Below are positions 26,260-33,961 of a stretch of 64,000 bases of DNA, one piece after another. Below the pieces are notes generated by a model, which worked only from the letters and a program-made list of their open reading frames with translations, searched no databases and was not told the origin of the DNA. Both the position numbers and the translations under genes were made by a program. The stretch's first letter is position 1. Every line of letters begins with the position of its first letter. Source of the stretch: Lacrimispora sphenoides. GTDB taxonomy: Bacteria > Bacillota > Clostridia > Lachnospirales > Lachnospiraceae. The stretch covers positions 62,001-126,000 of the forward strand of contig NZ_FOIP01000001.1 in assembly GCF_900105215.1 (NCBI RefSeq). Direction: 5' to 3'.

Positions 26260-27003
26260 CTATCCACAATCGTGAATGTTGGTACGGCTGATATAATCGA
26301 CAAAAACCTGTTTCATCTGCTTGATATAAGTTGCACCGATCGGAATCTTTTCACCTGTTTTCAAAATCAAGATATTCTGTTCAAATTGCAGAATGTAGGA
26401 CATGTTTACAATATATGAACGGTGAATGCGAACGAACCCTCTATGGAGTAACTGATTCTCTATCTGCTCCATTGTTGCATAAAATTGAAAGACTTCCCCT
26501 CCATTATAGTGAACAGCTATAATTCGTTTCCAGATCTCGAAGAAGGAGATTTCCCTGAACGGAATTACTTTTCTAATATTCTTCCCGGTCTCACAAAGGA
26601 ACATATCATTTTCTTTTTTTGAGGCCAAAGTAATCGCCCTGTTAAATACTTCCTCAAATTTAGCAGTAGTAATTTTTGATTTTATTAAATATTGGACAGG
26701 AGAAATATCATAAGCATCGAAGACATAATCTTCACTTGTAGTCAAAAAGATAATTTCTGAACTGCAGCCAAGTTCCCGAAGCCTCTTCGCTGTGTCCAGA
26801 CCATTCAGCTTGTTCATCAATATATCCAGGTAGATGATGTCTGCCTGGTTTGGTGAATCTGCTAAAAAAAACAAAAGTTCTTCTCCGCTTTTGAAATAGG
26901 AAATGGTGATTTCCACCTTGTTTTTCTTTGCAGCCTTTTTAATCAACCCGGCATATTGAGCTCGGGCTTCCAGATCATCATCACACAAAAATATCTTCAA
27001 CAT
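26260..27003 (-). CDS. AgrA-like response regulator (REC + LytTR)
   Basis: 247 residues. The receiver domain has the phospho-acceptor Asp in DIIYLDILMNKLNG and the later QYLIKSKIT Lys. The C-terminal 100 residues are a LytTR DNA-binding domain (IRKVIPFREISFFE, FVRIHRSYIVNMSYI, IPIGATYIKQMKQVF). LytTR proteins bind pairs of short direct repeats upstream of target promoters. It is the first gene of the two-component operon and is followed by the AgrC-like kinase. Confidence 0.9.
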   Translation of the reverse strand: MLKIFLCDDDLEARAQYAGLIKKAAKKNKVEITISYFKSGEELLFFLADSPNQADIIYLDILMNKLNGLDTAKRLRELGCSSEIIFLTTSEDYVFDAYDISPVQYLIKSKITTAKFEEVFNRAITLASKKENDMFLCETGKNIRKVIPFREISFFEIWKRIIAVHYNGGEVFQFYATMEQIENQLLHRGFVRIHRSYIVNMSYILQFEQNILILKTGEKIPIGATYIKQMKQVFVDYISRTNIHDCG

Positions 27004-27156
27004 GACTGTTCACCAACCTTTCTACAAGGTAATCTATCTCATCAAAGCCTTAATCCTATGTATTGGCTCTGCACCTTACTCTTCCTCCAGTTTCATGAAA
27101 ATGCATTAATAGTATAACACTCTGTAACTATTTTTTCAATTATATAATATACTCCT

Positions 27157-27195
27157 TTGTTGGTATTATATAAGGAATTTCATTGTTGGTATTAT
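27157..27195. promoter_or_regulatory. Direct repeat upstream of the LytTR operon
   Basis: TTGTTGGTATTAT occurs at 27157-27169 and 27183-27195 (26-bp period), with match extending to 16 of 17 bases. It lies in the AT-rich region between the LytTR regulator and a tiny + strand ORF. LytTR proteins bind direct repeats, so autoregulation is possible, but the sequence does not match a LytTR consensus I know. Confidence 0.4.
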
Positions 27196-27234
27196 CTAAT
27201 ATTTTCCTTAAAAACACGTAAAAGAAACGAATAA

Positions 27235-27345
27235 ATGATTGACTGGTCAGATTATGAAGGCGAGCTGATACAAGTAATAGCAGAAGATGGAACAGTATAT
27301 CTTACCAGTTCTTTTAGATGTGATTTAATAAAGAGTATTAAATAA
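27235..27345 (+). CDS. 36-residue ORF, doubtful
   Basis: Runs from ATG to TAA directly before a terminator: MIDWSDYEGELIQVIAEDGT, then VYLTSSFRCDLIKSIK. The ribosome binding site is weak. It could be a small gene or the end of a decayed one; the IQVIAEDGTVY pattern looks like a beta-strand pair of an SH3- or Sm-like fold. No function can be assigned. Confidence 0.3.
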   Translation: MIDWSDYEGELIQVIAEDGTVYLTSSFRCDLIKSIK

Positions 27346-27349
27346 AAAA

Positions 27350-27385
27350 GCGGCCTCAGAAATAAAATTTTTCTGGGGCCTTATT
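27350..27385. terminator. Bidirectional terminator between the 36-residue ORF and the pilus operon end
   Basis: GGCCTCAGAAA pairs with TTTCTGGGGCC (one wobble pair) around seven A/T bases, with A-rich and T-rich flanks. It is the likely end of the long leftward pilus operon. Confidence 0.8.
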
Positions 27386-27421
27386 CAGCCATGAAGCACA
27401 TACTGCAAAAGCTACGATTTC

Positions 27422-27937
27422 TTATCCTTCGTTAATTGTTTCAATTGGGAGGAGCATCAGTCCTCTTATATCTCTACATAGCACGCTTTCAATGAAATCC
27501 CTCCGTCCTACTATATGAAATCCTTGAACGCCTGCCAGAGAAAACACCTTTTTATCTCCGATTTTGGAAACATCTATGACTGCCTTTTTAATCATATTGC
27601 GATCCGTATTGAACTTGCTTTGTTCGGACAGGCAATCCACTTTATGTAACTCTGGACAGAAGTACAATTCTGCAAGTTCATTGAACGTATCCATCAAAAC
27701 AATTTCCGTAAAGATGGTGTCAGGTTCATATAATGCAATAACACTTTGAATTTTCTCCGATACCAGCAAGAAAGGCTGGAATAGAATATCATTAAAAGTC
27801 GTATATGAGTTTCCATGGAAAAACAGTAATTCACGCCCCGGTAGTTTATGCGCCCGCTCCTGTTTTATATCCCAGATATCAAACCGGCTTTCTGCAATAT
27901 GTATATCTGTGTCAGCCATAATTAAATAATATTCCAT
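27422..27937 (-). CDS. Imm11-family-like protein
   Basis: 171 residues, soluble and cytoplasmic. The arrangement of an N-terminal strand-rich half and a C-terminal VFSLAGVQGFHIVGRRDFIE, then SVLCRDIRGLMLLPI resembles the Imm11 (DUF1629) family, whose members are proposed immunity proteins of polymorphic toxins or occur with short peptide genes. The match is by pattern only. The ATG at 27937 follows AGGCGGTG. It comes 27 bases after a gene for a 41-residue peptide and is the last gene of the pilus operon, before a terminator. A role in the pilus locus is not evident; it may protect from, or act on, the peptide. Confidence 0.5.
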   Translation of the reverse strand: MEYYLIMADTDIHIAESRFDIWDIKQERAHKLPGRELLFFHGNSYTTFNDILFQPFLLVSEKIQSVIALYEPDTIFTEIVLMDTFNELAELYFCPELHKVDCLSEQSKFNTDRNMIKKAVIDVSKIGDKKVFSLAGVQGFHIVGRRDFIESVLCRDIRGLMLLPIETINEG

Positions 27938-27963
27938 CCTATTCACCGCCTACTATTATGTAT

Positions 27964-28089
27964 TTATGGTTCAGGTACATAATCTTTTCTGTTATATAAG
28001 TTGTTCTCAAATATTTCCGCAAGAGCTTTTGTTGAAAGTTCATTACCATCATTAGAAGCTATCTGATTTTGAGTAATAATATCAGACAT
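27964..28089 (-). CDS. 41-residue peptide gene next to the Imm11-like gene
   Basis: ATG to TAA with an excellent ribosome binding site (GGAGG eight bases upstream). The product begins MSDIITQNQIASNDG, is acidic and Asn-rich, and ends NNLYNRKDYVPEP. It has no signal peptide, membrane helix, cysteine or double-glycine leader. The size, composition and pairing with an Imm11-like protein are reminiscent of small peptide cassettes, but I recognise no family. It lies 55 bases after the acidic exported protein gene. Confidence 0.5.
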   Translation of the reverse strand: MSDIITQNQIASNDGNELSTKALAEIFENNLYNRKDYVPEP

Positions 28090-28144
28090 TTTAGTCGCCT
28101 CCAAAATGTATCGTATTATAGCTTAAATAGGCAAACCCGGGTTG

Positions 28145-29056
28145 TCAGTCCAAAAGCAGTGCATTGATTTTATCTCTGTTTTCGTTAGAAATGAGTATTT
28201 TAAACACCTTTTTCTCAGAACCGGACATGGAATGTACATCCTCACCTGACAGCCGTGCTACGCGGATAATTGATTCTTCTTCGTTTTTGGCTCCGCTTAT
28301 CCTGTTCAGGCTCCAATAGATGGATTGAAGCTCTTCAAAATCAGCTTCGCCTGTTATTTCCACCTCATACGGATAATTCCTGGTCTGATTATGTTTTATA
28401 GCATAGACGGCAAGTGCTTCGCTATAATTATCCTCACCCTCTATGAGCGTATAATCATCAGAAATATCAAGCAAACCTGCAATATAATCAATTTGATCAA
28501 GAAGAGCCGTATGTGCGGCTTCCATGGCCGCTGCAACATCAAGATTACCTTCATTTTTACCTGGAACCATTGTTTCAGCCTGGACCTGGCTTTCACCCGG
28601 AAACTTACTTTCCCTGTCTTTGCCGGCATCTGTCTGCGGCTCTTCCTCTTCCAGCCCATCGCTTTGCTCAGGCTTGGAAGCATCGGATTCATCAGAACCG
28701 CCAGAGGGTTCCTGTTCAGCTGAATCCTTGGAAGATTCTCCATCGCTTTCCTCAGGCTCTGACATAGACGTTTCCCGTTCATCGCCGCTCATGGTTTCTT
28801 CAGGATTATATGAAGCTTCTGTATTTTTTTCGTTCCCTGCACTATTCTCCTGCTCCGCGTTGTCTGCCTGTTCCGTATTATCTTCCTGTTCTACGTTATC
28901 TTCCTGTATTACGGTATCTCCCTGTTCTACGTTATCTTCCTGTTCCGATTCTTCTGCACGCACTTCCTCCTGTTGTGCATATACCTGAACAATCTTCCCA
29001 GTAATCAGGCTGGCGCAAAGTACCGCAGAAACAAGAAATATAGTATACCTTTTCAT
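28145..29056 (-). CDS. Exported acidic repeat protein in the pilus operon
   Basis: 303 residues with a signal peptide (MKRYTIFLVSAVLCASL, cleavage likely after VYAQ), then about 150 residues of very acidic, disordered sequence with hexapeptide repeats of the Q-E-D-N-V-E type and many E, S, D, Q. The last 110 residues form a folded domain (AVYAIKHNQTRNYPYEVEI, LQSIYWSLNRISG) that resembles the non-catalytic segment seen in CwlT-like wall hydrolases of conjugative elements. No sorting motif is present, so it is probably secreted or held by the envelope through charge. It is placed 13 bases after the DivIVA-like gene. Function unknown; a wall spacer or pilus accessory role is possible. Confidence 0.7.
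   Translation of the reverse strand: MKRYTIFLVSAVLCASLITGKIVQVYAQQEEVRAEESEQEDNVEQGDTVIQEDNVEQEDNTEQADNAEQENSAGNEKNTEASYNPEETMSGDERETSMSEPEESDGESSKDSAEQEPSGGSDESDASKPEQSDGLEEEEPQTDAGKDRESKFPGESQVQAETMVPGKNEGNLDVAAAMEAAHTALLDQIDYIAGLLDISDDYTLIEGEDNYSEALAVYAIKHNQTRNYPYEVEITGEADFEELQSIYWSLNRISGAKNEEESIIRVARLSGEDVHSMSGSEKKVFKILISNENRDKINALLLD
28849..28956. repeat. Six tandem 18-bp units inside the acidic protein gene
   Basis: Units begin at 28849, 28867, 28885, 28903, 28921 and 28939 and follow CCTGTTCTACGTTATCTT; two are identical and the others differ at a few positions. Each encodes six residues like E-D-N-V-E-Q. Copy number is likely to vary between strains. Confidence 0.85.
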
Positions 29057-29069
29057 TAGATACTCCTCC

Positions 29070-29492
29070 TTATTTTGATATAGCCGCCTCCCTCTCAGAC
29101 GCCTTTTCTGATATTGAATCTCCCAGCAGTTTTTCTAAGTCCCTTCTGATCTTCTCAATTTCCAGAATCTTATACCTTTCAAGACTGGATATCTCCTGCT
29201 GCAGCGTGATTTTCTGCTGCTGCAGCGCCGTCAGTTCGTTATCGCATTTACTCCAGGTCTGCTTAAGCATTTCCTTCGCTGTCTGCTGGGCAGCCAAAAG
29301 AGCTTCTGAAATCTGATTCTTCATCTGGTAATATTCCGCGCGGACGCTGCGAAGCTGTTCCAGTTCCTTGCACTGCCTTTCAGCTGCTTCCCCAATCTCA
29401 TCAAGAAGGCTATCCACTTCCTGAGCATCATAGCATTTCCCGAACCTTTTTGTCAGCTTCACCATATCGATCGTTTCTTTCGTTAATATCAT
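29070..29492 (-). CDS. DivIVA-like coiled-coil protein
   Basis: 140 residues. The first 40 contain FGKCYDAQEVDSLLDEI, which follows the DivIVA N-terminal pattern (F-x-K-x-x-x-x-x-E-V-D-x-x-L-D-E-I) responsible for membrane binding and recognition of curved membrane at poles and septa. The rest is a long coiled coil rich in Gln, Glu, Leu and Lys. It is shorter than the cell-division DivIVA. It overlaps the sortase gene upstream by four bases, so it is made together with the pilus machinery; a role in placing the pilus assembly site is an inference. Confidence 0.75.
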   Translation of the reverse strand: MILTKETIDMVKLTKRFGKCYDAQEVDSLLDEIGEAAERQCKELEQLRSVRAEYYQMKNQISEALLAAQQTAKEMLKQTWSKCDNELTALQQQKITLQQEISSLERYKILEIEKIRRDLEKLLGDSISEKASEREAAISK

Positions 29493-30292
29493 ATTTCACT
29501 CCTCTCCTCTGCCTCACTGTTTCCTGATTCTGGCCGCATAACACCGATTACGATATACCGGGCGTCGTCAAATTCATAGCTGCAGGTGGAAAGCACAAGG
29601 AATCTATCGTCATCTCCATATTCTGCGGCACTTTTAAACGTCGTTTTCGTTGAAGCGTAAGCTAACAACGCATCCAAATTCACCTCATACATAAACGCCC
29701 TGTCGCGCCATTCTCCTGCACTGATGACGCAGCCATATTTAAAATCGATCCGATAATTTCCCTTCTCTGTGTATAGAAACATATAAGGATGTTCATCAAA
29801 ATAATCCTGCTTCTTGTATCCTATCAGGGAACCAAACATCCTGCCGGATTTCATATGATGTCCATATATGATACTTAAACCCCCGAGAAAATCCTCTGGG
29901 CAGTTGTAATCAAGAAATAATGTCCCGTTGGCATTATCAGAGCCATCCGGGAGATGATGGAGATACCAGTCGTAATCGTATGCATGCATTACCGGATAAT
30001 CTATTACAGTACCTGGACAGTACAGCCATGCGGCCGCGTCAGAATTGATCTCTTTTAACCCTTCAAAATCGATGAAGACCGGCGGTACACTGCCCGACGG
30101 CAGCTCCCCTCCGGACTCACCGCCGCTTTCCCGACGACGGACCTGCTCCTTTAGAGTCTCATAACTTTGATTCCCTGCTTCATAAATCAGCAGACTTTTT
30201 TTAAGCTTATACCCAGAAAATATGATGACGCAGATTGAGCCAATCAGAAGGAACCATACTGCTGTTGTAATGATCTTTTGCCTTTTATTCAT
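29489..30292 (-). CDS. srtB: Class B sortase 1 of the pilus locus
   Basis: 267 residues with an N-terminal membrane anchor (about 8-28) and a class B sortase domain. Catalytic His is in IIYGHHM, catalytic Cys in VLSTCSYEF, and catalytic Arg in DARYIVIGV. The LDYNCPEDF and DYDWYLHHL segments are also typical for SrtB. It lies outside the membrane and joins sorting-motif proteins to an amine on the wall or on another pilin. Its gene follows a VPKTG-motif protein gene by ten bases, which may be its substrate. Confidence 0.92.
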   Translation of the reverse strand: MNKRQKIITTAVWFLLIGSICVIIFSGYKLKKSLLIYEAGNQSYETLKEQVRRRESGGESGGELPSGSVPPVFIDFEGLKEINSDAAAWLYCPGTVIDYPVMHAYDYDWYLHHLPDGSDNANGTLFLDYNCPEDFLGGLSIIYGHHMKSGRMFGSLIGYKKQDYFDEHPYMFLYTEKGNYRIDFKYGCVISAGEWRDRAFMYEVNLDALLAYASTKTTFKSAAEYGDDDRFLVLSTCSYEFDDARYIVIGVMRPESGNSEAEERSEI

Positions 30293-30302
30293 GCTTCACC
30301 TG

Positions 30303-31547
30303 TCATTTTTCTGAGGTTTTTTTTCGTTTGGCAGCAAGAATGAGGTAAATCATTGAGCCAGTCGCTACAACAGAAGCAACCCAAAGCATTCCCTCATATA
30401 GTTGGTAGTTGATTTCATCACCGGTTTTGGGTACGCTTATTACGCCGGCAGCATTGCTGCCGCCTCCTGCCGCACTTCCGGGGCTGTTATCGAAGACGGT
30501 TCCGAAGTCAGGTCCGCCATTTGGTCCAAGCCCGCCAACAGGGCCGGAGCCTCCACCATTTCCTGATACTCCAGGTCCATTACTACTCACTGACACGCCG
30601 GGCCTGCCGGGTTCTCCGCTGCTTCCTGTTCCGCCGCTCCCACTGCTTCCGCCTCCACCGATATACTTATTGATAAAAATGCAGGACTCCACCTGTTTGT
30701 AAGCATCATTTGTCACTGTCCGTGTAACCACAAGCTTACCGTTTATGTCTTTTACCACATCGGTGATTGTGTATACGGAACGGTCGTAAACATATCTTGT
30801 ATCCGAAAGAATCACTTCCGAGATAGTATAGAAATAGGTACCTTCCCGAGTATATATCCATGTACCGAAATCCTCTTCTCCGGATCCGTAAATAGTTATG
30901 TGCTTGATACCATCTGCGCTTCCCTCTGGCATGGGATTTGCCTTATCCTGGGCAATTAATGAAAATGTAAAACTGGAGGCAGTGAACGGGTTACCGGATA
31001 CCGTTTTTTTCACCGGCGGGTCCACCATGATCTCAGGATCGCTTGAAAGGGGAGTATAAACGTTTTCAAATCGAATGCTGCCCGCTTTGCTGCCATCACT
31101 TTTTTTTACTACGATCTCAGCCGAAAGGTTCACCCCCGTCTGCTTCACATAGACAGTGACGGAATAGACCTGTGTATCATAAGAATATCCTCTTGCCGGG
31201 ACTGATTGATTCCCCTTGATTTCGTAACGGTATATGCCAGTGTTGGAAAAGGTGATGGGACCAATATCTTTCACACCTGTCCCGGCGGCTGTAAAGGAAT
31301 AGATGCTGTTTAAACTACCCTGCGGCATGGGATTTCCCGTATCCAGAGAAATGAGATCATACGAAAATACATGATTTACACCGGAAGCCGAACTGTTTTT
31401 TATAAAAACCTGTTCTACATATAACGTGACGGCAACCGAATCCGCTTCTGCGTAAACATTCAAGGGGAATCCTATGACCAAAAGGCAGAAGAGAAGCAGA
31501 CGTAGCACAGTAATCCATTTATTCTGCACTTTATTATTTGAGTTCAT
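30303..31547 (-). CDS. Pilin / wall-anchor protein with two Spy0128-type domains and a VPKTG sorting signal
   Basis: 414 residues: signal peptide, two Spy0128/FctA-type immunoglobulin-like domains (about 35-165 and 170-300), a 75-residue Gly/Ser/Pro-rich linker, then sorting signal VPKTGD, a hydrophobic helix and AAKRKK tail. The second domain has the Lys (PPVKKTVSG), Glu (YFYTISE) and Asn (FINKY) expected for an intramolecular isopeptide bond. The first has Gln in place of the Lys and lacks the Glu, so it probably has none. The ATG at 31547 follows AAGGAG; a longer frame upstream has no better site. Its LPXTG-like signal, unlike that of the other two surface proteins here, suggests the base pilin that links the fibre to the wall. 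Confidence 0.85.
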   Translation of the reverse strand: MNSNNKVQNKWITVLRLLLFCLLVIGFPLNVYAEADSVAVTLYVEQVFIKNSSASGVNHVFSYDLISLDTGNPMPQGSLNSIYSFTAAGTGVKDIGPITFSNTGIYRYEIKGNQSVPARGYSYDTQVYSVTVYVKQTGVNLSAEIVVKKSDGSKAGSIRFENVYTPLSSDPEIMVDPPVKKTVSGNPFTASSFTFSLIAQDKANPMPEGSADGIKHITIYGSGEEDFGTWIYTREGTYFYTISEVILSDTRYVYDRSVYTITDVVKDINGKLVVTRTVTNDAYKQVESCIFINKYIGGGGSSGSGGTGSSGEPGRPGVSVSSNGPGVSGNGGGSGPVGGLGPNGGPDFGTVFDNSPGSAAGGGSNAAGVISVPKTGDEINYQLYEGMLWVASVVATGSMIYLILAAKRKKTSEK

Positions 31548-31554
31548 ATTTTCG

Positions 31555-32496
31555 TTACTCCTTTTCGTGATTCCTTCTTTTTCCTCTTCCTTTATAATAA
31601 ACTGCAATCATAAACAGGATCAGCAGAATAACCGGAAGCACGATTTGCAGCCACCGGGGAAGGCTTTCCCATTGGCCGGCTTGACGGTCCACTGATACTG
31701 TGTTTGCATTGCTTGATTTTTCCTCATCAAATGGATTGCTATAACATTCTTTTGTAATCCTTGCCGCCAGGATATCTCTCCCATTGGTCGCATCCGTAGA
31801 ACATGTAGTCAGAAGCAGAATACGATCCTCTTCCGTTACCCCAATTTCGCGGGTATATACCGCCTTATCCAACAGGGATTTTAAATACGCCTGCTGCGCC
31901 TCTTTGCCCTGGACGTTGGGTGTAAATATACTTCCGTCATAAGCATCCGTTTTAATAAAAGCAAAGAATTCCAGTCCGTGGTCTTTCCCGTCATAATACA
32001 GATTTCCATATTCATGACCTTCAAAAAAACTTTTGTCACTGAATGAGCCAAGTTCTCCAAACATAGTTTGTTTTTCCATGTGATGACCATACAAAATACT
32101 ATTAAAATCCTGAAAGTCCTTGCGGTTGGTATAATCTAAAAAAATAGCTCCTGAAAGGGAATACTCTCCTAATGCATTGGTATTTACATATTTCCAGTTG
32201 TCCTTTCCCTGTGTTACCGGATAGTCGATATTCGTGCCATAAACCGTGAGCCAGCCAAACACCTCCGGATTAAGCTCCTTAAGCTGTTCAAATGACTGAC
32301 CGCCTTCTGCTGTATCCGGTTTATAGACTGAGTATTGGGAAGCGGCCGCTGCCCGATATACCTTGTCAGAGTCCCATATGGAATAGACAGCTACAGCTAC
32401 CAGCAGGAGAATAACAGTCAGTACCATAAAGTCCACGATACTGTTTACGATTCTTACTACAATTCTGCCTGCTTTTTTTAATGCTGTTTCGTTCAT
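31555..32496 (-). CDS. srtB: Class B sortase 2 (probable pilin polymerase)
   Basis: 313 residues. An N-terminal membrane helix (about 20-42) precedes the sortase domain with catalytic His in ILYGHHM, Cys in LLTTCSTD and Arg in GRDILAARI. Unlike the first sortase it has a second hydrophobic helix at the C-terminus (LPVILLILFMIAVYY) with a basic tail, as in pilus-building sortases. It lies directly after the major pilin gene, the position of the class B polymerase in streptococcal FCT pilus islands, so it probably polymerises the TPTG-type pilin. Confidence 0.9.
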   Translation of the reverse strand: MNETALKKAGRIVVRIVNSIVDFMVLTVILLLVAVAVYSIWDSDKVYRAAAASQYSVYKPDTAEGGQSFEQLKELNPEVFGWLTVYGTNIDYPVTQGKDNWKYVNTNALGEYSLSGAIFLDYTNRKDFQDFNSILYGHHMEKQTMFGELGSFSDKSFFEGHEYGNLYYDGKDHGLEFFAFIKTDAYDGSIFTPNVQGKEAQQAYLKSLLDKAVYTREIGVTEEDRILLLTTCSTDATNGRDILAARITKECYSNPFDEEKSSNANTVSVDRQAGQWESLPRWLQIVLPVILLILFMIAVYYKGRGKRRNHEKE

Positions 32497-32545
32497 ATGA
32501 GCCCTCTTTCCGGTATCTTTAAATGCTTGTTAAGATCTATAAAGT

Positions 32546-33829
32546 TTAAATACGGCTGTGTTTTTTACGGGATTTTACTACTATAAATGCCATGAATGAC
32601 CCTGCTGCCAGAATCAAGATCATAACAAAGGGAAGGTTGTTAATGACTACGCCTGTAGGGGTAATGGTCTGGTAAGCATTGGTAAATGCCGCACTGTTTT
32701 GGTTTACTCCAATAAATTTGTTGTTAATACCTAGCTGTACATTAGCTACAGTATTGTTTGCTGACTCCGGAGTTCCCCCATTTACCACGTACTCCAATGA
32801 TGCTATATAATTTAGCACTGCCGCTTCTGTCACATCATAGCTTGCACCAATATGAAGATCCGTGAATGCCAGCCTCTGTCCGTGTTTGAGATTAACAGTC
32901 ATAGAGGTTCCTGCAGGAAAACTAATATAATATTTGTTATTACCATCTGTTTGCAGTGTCGCATAGTTTTCTGGTGAAGTAACAATGTTACCGGATTCAT
33001 CCAAAACATATGCCATATATGTAACAGCGCCTGGTATTACGTCCGGCTTCTTCGCAACCACATCAAAAGTAAAATATTTGGTCTTATCGGCATAATCCCC
33101 GGTAACATCCTTGCTTATCGTGAGGGCCTTGTCAGTTGGATCTGTTGAGTCAACGCCGCCAGCAGTTTTGGAATAGATGTTGGTAAAGATCATTTTGCTG
33201 TAGTCGCCTTCAATGCCAGGATCACCATCCGGAGTCGGGTCCACCTTATCACCCACTACAGAGTTGCCGTTACTGCTGTCAAGCACTGCAATGCGTGAAG
33301 CAACAGCAGCCACGTACAGACCGTTTATGCCATTTTTTACATAGACTGTTAACGTATACTCTGCAGGAGAAAACATATAAGCTTCGTTAGCGGAGGGTAC
33401 ATAGCCTGACACCGTTTGATCCTCTGTAACCTTGTATACATATACACCCGCATGCGGGAAGTTAATGCCGGAAAACAGATTGCCTGTTTGCTTTACTATG
33501 GTCTTTGTGTTGGGATCATTGGCACCGGTATCGCTGGCATTGAATGCAATGGTCACATCGCCAAGGGCCGGCATTGTGGCTAAATCCGACGTAGTAATTC
33601 TTTCATCGACGCTTATCGGCTGAACATGGAAAGTAAACGTTGCACCAGGTGTTGGAGTACCTATGGGCATGGTTAGTTTTTTCGTAATTGCAGCCCGTGC
33701 AGGCGCAGCTTCTGTACCAAGGATCGGATCACCGGCTGCAAATGCAGATGCAGCAGTTCCCATGCACATAACTACAGCAAGCACTATAGCCGGCAGTCTC
33801 CTTCGTAATTCTTTTAATCTTTTTTTCAT
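32546..33829 (-). CDS. Major pilin, FctA/Spy0128-like
   Basis: 427 residues with a signal peptide ending ASAFA. Two immunoglobulin-like pilin domains follow, each with a likely isopeptide triad: domain 1 has Lys in AAITKKL, Glu in YVYKVTE and Asn in FTNIYSK; domain 2 has Lys in ISKDVTG, Glu in YDVTEAA and Asn in FTNAYQ. The sorting region is ITPTGV, then a hydrophobic helix and KSRKKHSRI. The TPTGV form resembles the EVPTG/QVPTG signal of Streptococcus pyogenes pilin Spy0128, which is processed by a class B sortase, and a class B sortase gene comes next here. It should form the shaft of a covalent pilus outside the cell. Confidence 0.88.
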   Translation of the reverse strand: MKKRLKELRRRLPAIVLAVVMCMGTAASAFAAGDPILGTEAAPARAAITKKLTMPIGTPTPGATFTFHVQPISVDERITTSDLATMPALGDVTIAFNASDTGANDPNTKTIVKQTGNLFSGINFPHAGVYVYKVTEDQTVSGYVPSANEAYMFSPAEYTLTVYVKNGINGLYVAAVASRIAVLDSSNGNSVVGDKVDPTPDGDPGIEGDYSKMIFTNIYSKTAGGVDSTDPTDKALTISKDVTGDYADKTKYFTFDVVAKKPDVIPGAVTYMAYVLDESGNIVTSPENYATLQTDGNNKYYISFPAGTSMTVNLKHGQRLAFTDLHIGASYDVTEAAVLNYIASLEYVVNGGTPESANNTVANVQLGINNKFIGVNQNSAAFTNAYQTITPTGVVINNLPFVMILILAAGSFMAFIVVKSRKKHSRI

Positions 33830-33961
33830 GGTCTTACACTCCTTTTTAATTTATTTTCTTATTTTGAATATAGATTACAAGATTTCCGGTTATTTTGCCG
33901 TCCTGTACCTAAAGATCAAACATGGCTGATTTTTTTGATTTAAATGATAAATGCCTCATAT

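Noticed and set aside
28849..28956. CRISPR-like appearance of regular repeats
   Set aside because: The 18-bp units are directly adjacent without spacers and encode an in-frame hexapeptide repeat.
28325..28988. Several + strand frames of 80-150 codons
   Set aside because: All are antisense to the acidic exported protein; Glu/Asp/Ser-rich coding yields few stops on the opposite strand. Low-complexity Ser/Pro/Leu products.
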